A stretch of 20,961 nucleotides of DNA, taken from IMG/VR virus record IMGVR_UViG_3300009285_007969, positions 1 to 20,961 of that record. The stretch is one strand, 5' to 3'. Source of the stretch: a virus. The position numbers and the translations under genes are program-made. Shown piece by piece: positions 11,962-19,290 of the stretch (positions are counted from its first letter, which is position 1; every line of letters begins with the position of its first letter). A model generated the notes under the pieces. That model was not told the DNA's origin. It saw nothing but the letters and a program-made list of their open reading frames with translations, and made no database searches.

Positions 11962-13302
11962 ATGCCAAAACCCGTTCAGATCTTCTTCACCGAACTCACC
12001 GCTGACGCCCTGGCCGCCGGCCGCGCTTTCGACGGGCTGGCCACGGGCACCTTCCGCGACATGCACGGGCGCGATGTGACGTTCACCCCGGAAGAGCTGG
12101 ACACCTACCTGGCCAACACCCAGGCGGCGATTGCGGCGACCAAGGCCGAGAGCGGCGAACTGGTGGGCCTGCCGATCGACGCGCGGGACCACGACAAGGG
12201 CGACGGCGCCGGCTGGATCGTGGGGGTGCAGCGCGCCGGCAACCTGCTGCGGCTGGTCCCCAAGTGGACCGAAGTCGGGCGGGAGCTGATCGGCAAGGGT
12301 ATCCGCCGCTTCTTCTCGGCCACCGTGGACACCCTGAACAAGGTCATCCTGGGCGGCACGCTGACCAACTGGCCGGCCACGCGCGATGCACAGGGCAAGG
12401 TGCTGCTGCGCCCGATCGAACTGGCGCAGGCGCTCTACGAGCTGCAGGACGAAAGCCTGGACGCGCAAACCATGAAAGTGCGCCAGGCATTCTACGACTC
12501 GATGGGCGAGCCGCTGGAGCAGCCGTGGATCAAGGAAGTGTTCGCCGACTACGTGATTGTCTGCGCTGGCGAGCGCATGTTCCGGGTGGACTACAGCCAG
12601 GCGGGCGAGGACGTGAAGTTCGCCGACCGGTCGGCCTGGGTCGAAGTCAAGCCGGCCTACGTCGAAGCCATGCAGTATCTGCCCAAAGCCGTCCGCAGTG
12701 TCCTGTACAAGTTTATCGGCGCGGCCCCGGCAGCCGCCAATTCCCCCGCAGGAGAAACGATCATGACCATCAAACTGAGCGATTTGAGCGCCGCTGACCG
12801 CGCCGAGCTGGCCAAGCAGGTGGCGACCCAGCTCGTTCCGGCCGGCAACGGCGAGCCGCCGGCGGAACTCAAGCCGCTGGCTGAGGCCCTGCTGACCCAG
12901 GCGCGGGTTGAGGCCCAGAAGGAATTCCAACTGCAGCTCGAGCGGGCCCGGCGCGAGTCGGCCGTGGCTGAGCTGTGCACCCGCGTGGCCGGCGGCAGCG
13001 CCGAGGCTCCGCGCGGCATCAAGGGCGTCAAGGCCGACGAGCTGCAGAAGCGGCTGCTGGCCCTGGACGCCGAGGCCTACACCTACTTCAGCGGCCTGCT
13101 GGAGGGAGTGGTGAAGGACGGCCTGGTGGAGTTCACCGAGCTGGGCCACGGCAAGCACCTGGACGGCACGATCGAGCTGCCGGTGGAGGTGGCCGAGAAG
13201 CTCGACGCCGGCGTCTTCAAGCTGGCGGACCTGACCAGCCCGATCCTGGCGTTGGGCGATCTGAAGCAATACGACCTGTCCAAGTGGCAGGAAAAGAAAT
13301 AG
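11962..13302 (+). CDS. prohead protease (Mu I-like) with fused scaffold region
   Basis: 446 residues from the ATG at 11962. Residues ~1-150 match the Mu I-type prohead protease: LVGLPIDARDHDKGDGAGWI (His77), LVPKWTEVGRELI, then RRFFSATVD (Ser119) and GGTLTNWPA. Residues ~268-446 are charged and helical like a scaffold: LSAADRAELAKQVATQ, then a long coiled region around FQLQLERARRESAVAEL. Proteases of this kind cleave scaffold and themselves during prohead maturation. The start is uncertain because only a T-rich terminator tail precedes it and no ribosome site is visible. A TTG at 11905 would add 19 residues encoded through the hairpin and is less likely. A strong internal start (12763) is listed separately. 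Confidence 0.8.
   Translation: MPKPVQIFFTELTADALAAGRAFDGLATGTFRDMHGRDVTFTPEELDTYLANTQAAIAATKAESGELVGLPIDARDHDKGDGAGWIVGVQRAGNLLRLVPKWTEVGRELIGKGIRRFFSATVDTLNKVILGGTLTNWPATRDAQGKVLLRPIELAQALYELQDESLDAQTMKVRQAFYDSMGEPLEQPWIKEVFADYVIVCAGERMFRVDYSQAGEDVKFADRSAWVEVKPAYVEAMQYLPKAVRSVLYKFIGAAPAAANSPAGETIMTIKLSDLSAADRAELAKQVATQLVPAGNGEPPAELKPLAEALLTQARVEAQKEFQLQLERARRESAVAELCTRVAGGSAEAPRGIKGVKADELQKRLLALDAEAYTYFSGLLEGVVKDGLVEFTELGHGKHLDGTIELPVEVAEKLDAGVFKLADLTSPILALGDLKQYDLSKWQEKK
12763..13302 (+). CDS. nested in-frame scaffold protein
   Basis: An ATG at 12763, in frame within the protease gene, has GGAG 8 nt upstream, whereas the full-length start lacks a ribosome site. It would give a 179-residue protein beginning MTIKLSDLSAADRAELAK, exactly the scaffold-like part. 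Phages lambda (Nu3 in C) and Mu make scaffold from an in-frame internal start of the protease gene, so this arrangement is known in principle; its use here is inferred from the ribosome site. Expression of many scaffold copies per protease copy would follow. Confidence 0.6.
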   Translation: MTIKLSDLSAADRAELAKQVATQLVPAGNGEPPAELKPLAEALLTQARVEAQKEFQLQLERARRESAVAELCTRVAGGSAEAPRGIKGVKADELQKRLLALDAEAYTYFSGLLEGVVKDGLVEFTELGHGKHLDGTIELPVEVAEKLDAGVFKLADLTSPILALGDLKQYDLSKWQEKK

Positions 13303-13347
13303 GCGCTGGGCAACCCAGGGCATTGTTGAAAGAGAAGGAGAGACATC

Positions 13348-13845
13348 ATGGCCGTTTTGACTTCTGACCGCCAGCGCCCGGTCCGCATTCCGGCGGGCGG
13401 CCTGACAACCGCCGAGCTCAAGCTGGCGGGCTACACCAACTTCGCTGGCGGCTCGGCCGCGCACACCGTGTACAAAGGCTCGCTGGTCATCTGCGACGTC
13501 TCAGACACGGACGGCTACTTCCGCGCGGCGCCGCTGACCTCGTCCACCAACGCCGCTTCCGGCGACATCTCGGGCGGTGTGGCGGCCGAGCAGGTGGCCG
13601 TGGGCAGCGCCGACACGGCGGACGGCTCCAAGAAGGTGACCGTCTATCGCAACGGCGTGTGGGGCTTCCCGGTGGGCGGCTGCGCCATCACCGACATCGG
13701 CGCGGCGGCCTACGCCAGCGACGACCAGACCATCACGCCCACCAGCACCAACAACTTCTTCGTGGGTTACATCGAGGACGTGGATGCCACCTACGTGTGG
13801 GTGAACATCGAGCGCGCCTTCATGCGCCCGACCTCGGCGGCCTAA
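13348..13845 (+). CDS. head decoration (capsid cement) protein
   Basis: 165 residues, with AAGGAG 7-8 nt before the ATG. The protein is Gly/Ala/Thr-rich and strand-rich: TVYKGSLVICDVSDTDGYF, ASGDISGGVAAEQVAVG, VWGFPVGGCAITDIGAAAYA, NNFFVGYIEDVDATYVWVNI. The pattern of short strands and 'G..AY..D...T' resembles capsid cement proteins of the DUF2190 kind, which stabilise the shell after expansion. Position directly before the major capsid gene agrees. The assignment is by pattern and context. Confidence 0.7.
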   Translation: MAVLTSDRQRPVRIPAGGLTTAELKLAGYTNFAGGSAAHTVYKGSLVICDVSDTDGYFRAAPLTSSTNAASGDISGGVAAEQVAVGSADTADGSKKVTVYRNGVWGFPVGGCAITDIGAAAYASDDQTITPTSTNNFFVGYIEDVDATYVWVNIERAFMRPTSAA

Positions 13846-13877
13846 CGGCGCTGAGCGAGCAAAGGAGAACCTGAGAC

Positions 13878-14846
13878 ATGATTACGCGATCTGATGTCCT
13901 GGCCCACCTCGAGCGCGGCATGCGCGTGGGCTTCCTGGCAGGCAAGCAGCAATACGTCCCGCAGCGGTCCGCCTTCACGAGCGAACCGTCCAGCGACGGC
14001 GCCTTCGAGATCTACGGCGACCTGGGCGCAGTACCCTGGCCGGCGCAGACCGGCGGGCAGGGCGGCGGCGGCACCGACGGCCGCACCGGCCAGCCGAGCG
14101 TGGGCGGGCTGCACGAAGGCGGCCCGATCACCGTCCTGGGCGGCAACGAGAAGGGCCTGGTGGTCTACAACCAGGACTGGACCGTGCCGATCGGGATCTA
14201 CCACAACGCCATCAACGACAACCGCGTGGGCGGGCTGGAAGAGTGGGCCCGCAGCGCCGGCGCGCGCTTCGAGCAGCACAAGGATTACCTGGCCTTCAAC
14301 GCCTTGAACGCCGGCGAGGCGACCACGACCTACGGCGCCGCCTACGACACGCTGGCATTCTTCAGCGCCAGCCACGTGGACAAGGCGGCCGAGTACCAGA
14401 CCGTCCAGTCCAACCTGAACACCTTGGGCCTGTCGCTCGACAACTTCGAGACCGTGCGCGTGGCGGCGGCGAAGTTGAGGGACGACCGCGGCCAGCCGAT
14501 GGGGCTCAACCACAAGCTGCTGATCCACGCGATTGACCTGGAGCGCACGGCGGCCCAGATCACCGACAACGTGGAGGACTACGGCACGACCAATCGCGCG
14601 CGCAATCCCTACGCCGGGCAGATCCTGCGCCTGGCCGCGCCGGGCGGCTGGCTGGACACCACGGCCTGGTTCCTGGTCGACCCAACCATGCCGCAGAAGC
14701 CGATCATGCTGCAGGTGCGCGAAGCGCCGCAGCTGGTCTTCTGGGACGATCACTCCCAGGGCGCGGGTATCCGCTACTACAAATGGCTGGCGCGCTATGC
14801 GGCCGCCTACGGCGACTGGCGCCTGTGCGTGCAGGGCAACAGCTAG
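13878..14846 (+). CDS. major capsid protein (Mu gpT-like)
   Basis: 322 residues, with AAAGGAG upstream of the ATG. Start MITRSDVLAHLERGMRVGF, then an E-loop-like region (FEIYGDLGAVPWP, glycine-rich loop), VVYNQDWTVPIGIYHNAIND, a spine helix (LEEWARSAGARFEQHKDYLA), FFSASHVDKAAEY and the P-domain-like end (LVDPTMPQKPIMLQVREAPQ, WLARYAAAYGDWRL). This order is that of the Mu-type gpT capsid within the HK97 fold. Length is near the family norm. A stable hairpin follows at 14866-14896. Confidence 0.88.
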   Translation: MITRSDVLAHLERGMRVGFLAGKQQYVPQRSAFTSEPSSDGAFEIYGDLGAVPWPAQTGGQGGGGTDGRTGQPSVGGLHEGGPITVLGGNEKGLVVYNQDWTVPIGIYHNAINDNRVGGLEEWARSAGARFEQHKDYLAFNALNAGEATTTYGAAYDTLAFFSASHVDKAAEYQTVQSNLNTLGLSLDNFETVRVAAAKLRDDRGQPMGLNHKLLIHAIDLERTAAQITDNVEDYGTTNRARNPYAGQILRLAAPGGWLDTTAWFLVDPTMPQKPIMLQVREAPQLVFWDDHSQGAGIRYYKWLARYAAAYGDWRLCVQGNS

Positions 14847-14865
14847 TCTTTTCTCCTCCTGAGCG

Positions 14866-14896
14866 CAGGGCAGGCGGCCTGACGGCGCCTGCCCTG
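14866..14896 (+). repeat. perfect inverted repeat after the capsid gene
   Basis: CAGGGCAGGCG (14866-14876) pairs with CGCCTGCCCTG (14886-14896) around a 9-nt loop. No T-run follows, so it is more likely to stabilise the 3' end of the capsid message or attenuate downstream expression than to terminate. It fills the 76-nt gap before the next gene. Confidence 0.55.
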
Positions 14897-14922
14897 GACG
14901 GCTCTCTGACGGGAGCATACCC

Positions 14923-15891
14923 ATGAAGAAATTCCTGAACGCGCCGCTGTCCAACGTCGTCAGCCTCATCGCCTGCGTGGCGCTGGTGCTGGCCACGCTC
15001 TACGGCGGGCTGATGCACGGCGAGCTGGCGCCGCTGACCCTGGGCGGGGTGACCGCCGGCGCTTCGAATCTGACCATCCTGCAGGTGGGCAACGGCACGG
15101 CCAGCATCCCGTCGCTGTCGTTCACCAGCGACACCGACACCGGCCTGTACCGCGTCGGGGCGAACAACGTCGGCCTGGCCATCGGCGGGACGAAGATCCT
15201 GGACGTGGCATCCACCGGGCTGGCCGTAACCGGCACTCTCTCGTCTTCGGGGGCTTTCACGGCTACTGGCGCTTTGGATGTAAACAGCACCTCGACCATC
15301 TCCGGCACGATGACCTTCGACGGGACCGGTGACCTGGACCTGAGCACCAACATCGTCGAGAACATCGGCAACGCCGGAACCGACTTTGACACGAATGGCG
15401 GACTGACGCTGGCCGGGCCGCTCGACCTGAACAGCACATCGACGGTCTCCGGAACGATGACGTTCAACGGCACCGGCACGCTCGATCTGGGCGCGAACGT
15501 GATCAGCAACGTCGGCAACTCTGGTACTGATTTCGACGCGAGTGGCGGGCTGACGCTGGCGAGCGGTGTGACGATCTCGAACGGCAATCTGCGGGTCAAT
15601 GATCTGCTGATCGTGGATCTGCCGGCCACGCTGACGGTGACCACGGTCATCACGCCGAGCCAGACCTTCCTGCCCATCAGTTCTGCCGGGCCGGTGTCGC
15701 CGACGATTACCGCGACCGGAGTGCAGACCGGCACGGTGCTGTACATCTGGAATGCCGGTTCCCAGAACATCCAACTGACCGATACCGGCACACAGGTGCA
15801 GGCGGGCGACTTTGTGATGGGCGCCAACGACCTGATCGAGTTCATTTTCGATGGGACGAACTGGCTGGAGCTCGCCCGGTCCAACAACTAG
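14923..15891 (+). CDS. membrane-anchored, repetitive fibre-like protein
   Basis: 322 residues. A basic head and hydrophobic segment at ~8-30 (VVSLIACVALVLATLYGGL) look like a signal or membrane anchor. The body is Thr/Ser/Gly/Asn-rich and strand-forming: PSLSFTSDTDTGLYRVGANN at ~63-82 is a motif familiar from phage tail-fibre and spike proteins. Two adjacent copies of a ~49-residue unit follow (~122-170 and ~171-219; 'STSTISGTMTF' versus 'STSTVSGTMTF', and 'GTDFDTNGGLTLA' versus 'GTDFDASGGLTLA'). The C-terminal domain (~225-322) is also strand-rich. It is likely a surface fibre or head decoration. A secretion-type N-terminus on a virion-module protein is odd. The stop codon directly abuts the next GTG start. 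Confidence 0.68.
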   Translation: MKKFLNAPLSNVVSLIACVALVLATLYGGLMHGELAPLTLGGVTAGASNLTILQVGNGTASIPSLSFTSDTDTGLYRVGANNVGLAIGGTKILDVASTGLAVTGTLSSSGAFTATGALDVNSTSTISGTMTFDGTGDLDLSTNIVENIGNAGTDFDTNGGLTLAGPLDLNSTSTVSGTMTFNGTGTLDLGANVISNVGNSGTDFDASGGLTLASGVTISNGNLRVNDLLIVDLPATLTVTTVITPSQTFLPISSAGPVSPTITATGVQTGTVLYIWNAGSQNIQLTDTGTQVQAGDFVMGANDLIEFIFDGTNWLELARSNN

Positions 15892-16458
15892 GTGAAGCGC
15901 TTCTGCCTGTCAGCCGAGAGCTTTGCGCGGTCGGCGGCGGTGCTGGCGGGCGTCCGGCCGCTTACATCGCCGCCGATTACTTTAGCAACCTTCGACCCGC
16001 GCCTGCTGGACGGTCAGGACCTGGTGACGTTCAAGCTGCACGGACTGGACGGACAGCCGTACTGGTACGGCGACGGCGGAATCACCGCCTGCAGCGCCGA
16101 CCAGCTGGCCCAGGCCAGGCTGCCCGGCGCCCTGGTGTTCGTGGCCAACTGCTGGGGCGGGGCCCAGTCGCCGATGATCCAGGCGCTGCTCGCGGCCGGG
16201 GCGGCGGCGATCGTGACGGGCGAAGGCCTGAACTTCGCCGGGGTCCGGCAGATCGACGGCGCCGACGTGCTGGGGTACGTCTGGCGGCACATGGTGGAAC
16301 TGGGCTTCGACGCGGAGACGGGACTGCGCCTGGGGAAGATCATGGCCCGCTACCGCCGGCCGCGCCTGAAGGCCGACATCGCGTCGTTCGGGCTGATCGG
16401 CAACCCGGCGGCCAAGTTGCGAAAGGAAAACGACTATGTGGGCACAAGTGAAAGCTGA
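15892..16458 (+). CDS. caspase/CHAT-like (clan CD peptidase-fold) protein
   Basis: 188 residues from a GTG that abuts the preceding TAG. LVTFKLHGLDGQPYWYG at ~44-60 gives a hydrophobic strand ending in His50-Gly51. GALVFVANCWGGAQSPMIQA at ~79-98 gives the second strand ending in Cys87. ALLAAGAAAIVTGEG follows, and near the C-terminus FGLIGNPAAKL (~166-176) corresponds to the 'lfGDPalrL' end of CHAT and C25-type domains. His-Gly and Cys after parallel strands is the clan CD catalytic dyad; the 37-residue spacing is acceptable for that clan. No prodomain or signal peptide is visible. Family members are cysteine peptidases cutting after defined P1 residues. Role in a virion module is unknown: virion maturation, host cleavage and a non-catalytic scaffold are all possible. 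Confidence 0.62.
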   Translation: MKRFCLSAESFARSAAVLAGVRPLTSPPITLATFDPRLLDGQDLVTFKLHGLDGQPYWYGDGGITACSADQLAQARLPGALVFVANCWGGAQSPMIQALLAAGAAAIVTGEGLNFAGVRQIDGADVLGYVWRHMVELGFDAETGLRLGKIMARYRRPRLKADIASFGLIGNPAAKLRKENDYVGTSES

Positions 16459-16684
16459 CAGCCGCCTGGGGATCATCACCGCCTGCAGCGGCTGCGAGTT
16501 TGTGAAGTACGAACCGCGGCGCGTGCCGGCCGGCTTCGAGGGCGAGGCCGAGCGCAACCCCTACCTGGATCTGGTGGCTGAACCCCTGGCGGCCCCGGCG
16601 CCCGGCATGTCCACGGACATGGCTGAGCTGGCACCGCGGGGGAAGGGCAAGGGCAAGGCCCGGGACGAGGAGAAGAGCGAATGA
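16436..16684 (+). CDS. small hypothetical protein of the head accessory cluster
   Basis: 82 residues, with AAAGGA 8 nt before the ATG at 16436, overlapping the caspase-like gene by 23 nt. An N-terminal ACSGCEF pair of cysteines (Cys17, Cys20) is followed by KYEPRRVPAGFEGEAERNPY, and the tail is Lys/Gly/Glu-rich and probably disordered. No family is recognised. Overlap and a good ribosome site suggest co-expression with its upstream neighbour. Confidence 0.6.
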   Translation: MWAQVKADSRLGIITACSGCEFVKYEPRRVPAGFEGEAERNPYLDLVAEPLAAPAPGMSTDMAELAPRGKGKGKARDEEKSE

Positions 16685-17067
16685 ACCTGGTCGGGCCGCT
16701 CAGCTCCGGCGCCGCCGTGGGCAATGCCGGCGTGGCCACGGCCAACGCCGACAGCACCAGCGTCATCAGCGGCACCCTGGTGGCGCTGTACGTCAAATAC
16801 AACGATTCGCCGCCGGGCGCGACGACCGACATCGCCATCACCACCAAGGGCGCGACGCCGTACGCGCCGGCCCAGACCCTGCTGGCGGTGGCCAACGCCG
16901 CCACCGACAAATGGTTCTATCCGCGCGCGCTGACCCAGGTGAACACGACCGGCGCCGACATTGCCGGGGCCTACGAAGCGATGCCGGTCCACGACCTGGT
17001 CAACGTGAAGATCGACCAGGCCAACGCCGGCGACAGCATCCAGGTGTGGCTGCTGCTGGACGACTGA
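16681..17067 (+). CDS. small strand-rich virion protein
   Basis: 128 residues starting on an ATGA overlap. Alternating hydrophobic strands: VISGTLVALYVKYNDSPPGA, TDIAITTKGATPY, DKWFYPRALTQV, LVNVKIDQANAGDSIQVWLL. I recall this 'G.lvalyv.Y...pp..tDi.i' pattern in small phage structural proteins between capsid and adaptor genes; it looks like a beta-sandwich. Precise role (head decoration or neck) is unknown. Confidence 0.6.
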   Translation: MNLVGPLSSGAAVGNAGVATANADSTSVISGTLVALYVKYNDSPPGATTDIAITTKGATPYAPAQTLLAVANAATDKWFYPRALTQVNTTGADIAGAYEAMPVHDLVNVKIDQANAGDSIQVWLLLDD

Positions 17068-17586
17068 ATGACCGTCAGCGCGAATTCCTACGGAACGGCG
17101 GCGGGCGTGGCGGCTCTGGTGCCGCTGCGCGCCAGCGGCACCGGCGATAGCGTCAACTTCACGTCTTCGACCCGGCCGACCATCACCCAGGTCGAGGCGC
17201 AGATCGACCAGATCAGCGCTCTGGTGAACGCCATGCTGGCCGAGGCCGGCTTCTCGATCCCGGTCAGCCAGGCCAGCGGCGTGCTGCTGCTGACGCAGTT
17301 TGTGCAGCAGGAAGTGGCGGCGATCGTCGAGGGCATCAACGGCAGCGGCCGTTTCGGCCCGACTGCCAAACAGGTGGGCGGCCGCGGGCGCTTCGCCGTG
17401 CTGGTGGAGGACGCGCACGAGTTTATCGAGGTCCACAAGGTGGGCCTGGAACGGCTGGGGGCCACGCGCAGCACGAGCGTTTCGAGCGGCATCGCCTACC
17501 GCGACACGGACGAGGGCGGGGACGACACCTTCCCCATTTTCCAGCGGGACGCCTTCGGCAACGAGTTCGACGACTGGGGCAGCTGA
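17068..17586 (+). CDS. head-tail adaptor (connector) protein
   Basis: 172 residues, directly abutting the previous stop. The start resembles head-tail connector proteins of siphophages: YGTAAGVAALVPLR, STRPTITQVEAQIDQISALV, NAMLAEAGFSIPV, then helices (LTQFVQQEVAAIVEGING). Connectors of this class bind below the portal and receive the tail. Position directly before the gp10-like and tail terminator genes agrees. The C-terminal ~40 residues are acidic and loop-like. Confidence 0.7.
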   Translation: MTVSANSYGTAAGVAALVPLRASGTGDSVNFTSSTRPTITQVEAQIDQISALVNAMLAEAGFSIPVSQASGVLLLTQFVQQEVAAIVEGINGSGRFGPTAKQVGGRGRFAVLVEDAHEFIEVHKVGLERLGATRSTSVSSGIAYRDTDEGGDDTFPIFQRDAFGNEFDDWGS

Positions 17587-18071
17587 TGCCCTCCGGATTT
17601 TCCTTTGAGCTGCGACCGAGCCTGCGCGATGTGCAGGGCCGCTTTGCCACAGCGGAGAAGTTCCTGCACCAGGGGCGGCGCGACGAGATGCGCCGCCTGG
17701 GGCGGGCCTGGGTGGAGCTGGCGCAGGAAGAAGCGCCCAAGCGCACGGGCCGGTTTGCCGAGGCCATCAGCTACCGGACCTTCAGTGACGGCGAGACGCT
17801 CGGCTTCCGGGGCGTGATGGCCCAACCGCTGGGGACGTGGATCGTGAAGGGGACGCGCCGGCACGTCATCCTGCCGCGCCATAAACAGGCGCTGTGGTGG
17901 GAAGGCGCGCGGCACCCGGTGCGGAAGGTGAATCATCCGGGTACGCGGCCCAACCGCTTCACCGGGCGGGCCTACCGGCGCTGGCTGCCGGGCGCGCGGG
18001 CGGCGCTGCGGCGCCTGGCGCTGCGCTACAGCCGGACGCTGGCCAGCGGGACCGGGACGGGCACGGCATGA
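17586..18071 (+). CDS. HK97 gp10-like head-tail joining protein
   Basis: 161 residues, overlapping the previous stop by one base (TGATG). 'AQEEAPKRTGRFAEAISYRT' at ~46-65 is the family's 'aP.rTG.l..si' signature, followed by GTWIVKGTRRHVILPR (~80-95) and NHPGTRPNRFTGRAYRR (~116-132), matching the 'Y..fv..Gtr.h.i.p ... HPG' layout. Such proteins close the head-tail interface. The rest is basic and helical. Confidence 0.78.
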   Translation: MPSGFSFELRPSLRDVQGRFATAEKFLHQGRRDEMRRLGRAWVELAQEEAPKRTGRFAEAISYRTFSDGETLGFRGVMAQPLGTWIVKGTRRHVILPRHKQALWWEGARHPVRKVNHPGTRPNRFTGRAYRRWLPGARAALRRLALRYSRTLASGTGTGTA

Positions 18072-18532
18072 GCGGCGAAGCGGGCATCCAGACCGGCATC
18101 CAGGCCATCCTGCAGTCGATGACCGAATTCGCCGACGCGGACGTGGTGATCAACGACTGGAGCGTGCTGGACCAGCCGAACGAAAACGCGCCCTACGTCA
18201 TCATCTCGAACGCGGACGAGTTCGACAGCAAGCAGGACGTCAAGACGGCCGAGACGACCTGGCAGGAAGTGATCACCCTGGTCGAGGCGTTCAGCGACTG
18301 GGCCACCACGCTCAACAACCTGCGCACGCGGCGGCAGGCGATCATCGACAAGTTCAACGCCGTGGGCAGCGCGCGCAGCGCCGGCGGCCTGGCGGCGACG
18401 ACGATGGACCGCCTCCGTTCGGAGGGGCCGATCACGCCGTACTACGGGCCCTACGTGCCGCAGGATCAGCTGGCCGAGGCCATGCCGATCTACCTGATGC
18501 AAAGCCTGCTGATGCAGGTCGAGGAGTATTAG
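18068..18532 (+). CDS. tail terminator-like protein
   Basis: 154 residues from the ATG at 18068 (ATGA overlap). Helix IQTGIQAILQSMTEFADADVV, then WSVLDQPNENAPYVIISNAD, an extended strand (TTWQEVITLVEAF), a helix (LNNLRTRRQAIIDKFNAVG), and YLMQSLLMQVEEY at the end. Size, mixed fold and position between the gp10-like gene and tail tube fit a tail terminator or tail completion protein, which caps the tail tube. Identification is mostly by context. Confidence 0.62.
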   Translation: MSGEAGIQTGIQAILQSMTEFADADVVINDWSVLDQPNENAPYVIISNADEFDSKQDVKTAETTWQEVITLVEAFSDWATTLNNLRTRRQAIIDKFNAVGSARSAGGLAATTMDRLRSEGPITPYYGPYVPQDQLAEAMPIYLMQSLLMQVEEY

Positions 18533-18534
18533 CC

Positions 18535-19278
18535 GTGACGGGCAAGAACAAGAGTCTGCGCTGGACGCGGGTGCTCGTGGGGGGCTACGACATTTCCGGC
18601 GACGCGCGCACCTTCAACACCCTGCTCAACAACTGGGACGAAGCCGATCTGACCGGCATCAGCAACGCCGTGCGCAACGGGCTGCCCGGCTCGGCCCGGC
18701 GCACGGGGGCGCAGGGACTGCAGGCGCTGCTGAACGACACGGCCAGCAGCGGCGCGCATGCCATTCTGAAGAGCGCCAATCATTCCGACCGGCTGAGCGT
18801 GCTGTTTGGCGGCGGGGCCGAGCCGGCGGCGGGCGACGCCGCCTACCTGCTGCGCTCCATTCAGCTCAGCGACCCGCGCGGCTTTGACGCGCTGGCGGCG
18901 GTGCTGACGGCCGATTTCTTTCCGGACGCGTCGCAGTTCGACGCCTCGGCCGAGGATCCGCTGGGCCTGGTGCTGCACCCGGCCACGTCGCTGGCCGCCA
19001 CCACCAACGGCGCGAGCATCGACAACGGCGCGGCCACGACCAAGGGCGCGCACGCCAACCTGCACGTCCTGGCCTCCAGCGGCGGCACCTGGGCCTTCAC
19101 CGTCGAGCACAGCGTCAACGGCATCGCCTGGGCCACGCTGCTGACCTTCACGATCAACGGCAGCGCCATTACCAGCGAGGCGCAGGCGGCCAGCGGCACG
19201 GTCAATCAATACACCCGGTTTGTGGCCACACGCACCAGCGGCACGGTGACGCCGGTGTGCGTCCTGGCGCGCAACTAA
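18535..19278 (+). CDS. major tail tube protein with extra C-terminal beta domain
   Basis: 247 residues from a GTG at 18535 with GAGGAG about 8 nt upstream. N-terminal ~1-130 is tube-like: YDISGDARTFN, EADLTGISNAVRNGLPGSA, LSVLFGGGAEPAAG. The C-terminal ~145-247 is a separate strand-rich domain (NLHVLASSGGTWAFTVEHS, NGIAWATLLTFTINGSA, VNQYTRFVATRTSGTVTPV), like surface domains displayed by siphophage tubes. It shares the N-terminal motif with the next gene. Together they are the probable tube subunits. Confidence 0.7.
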   Translation: MTGKNKSLRWTRVLVGGYDISGDARTFNTLLNNWDEADLTGISNAVRNGLPGSARRTGAQGLQALLNDTASSGAHAILKSANHSDRLSVLFGGGAEPAAGDAAYLLRSIQLSDPRGFDALAAVLTADFFPDASQFDASAEDPLGLVLHPATSLAATTNGASIDNGAATTKGAHANLHVLASSGGTWAFTVEHSVNGIAWATLLTFTINGSAITSEAQAASGTVNQYTRFVATRTSGTVTPVCVLARN

Positions 19279-19290
19279 AGGAGAACGGCA

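Noticed and set aside
11581-13464. A very long minus-strand open frame (627 codons) opposite the protease/scaffold genes
   Set aside because: It is antisense to a recognisable protease, has no ribosome site and shows the composition of a GC-rich shadow frame.
13842-14996. Long minus-strand frame opposite the capsid gene
   Set aside because: Antisense to a clear gpT-like capsid protein; no domain visible and no start signal.
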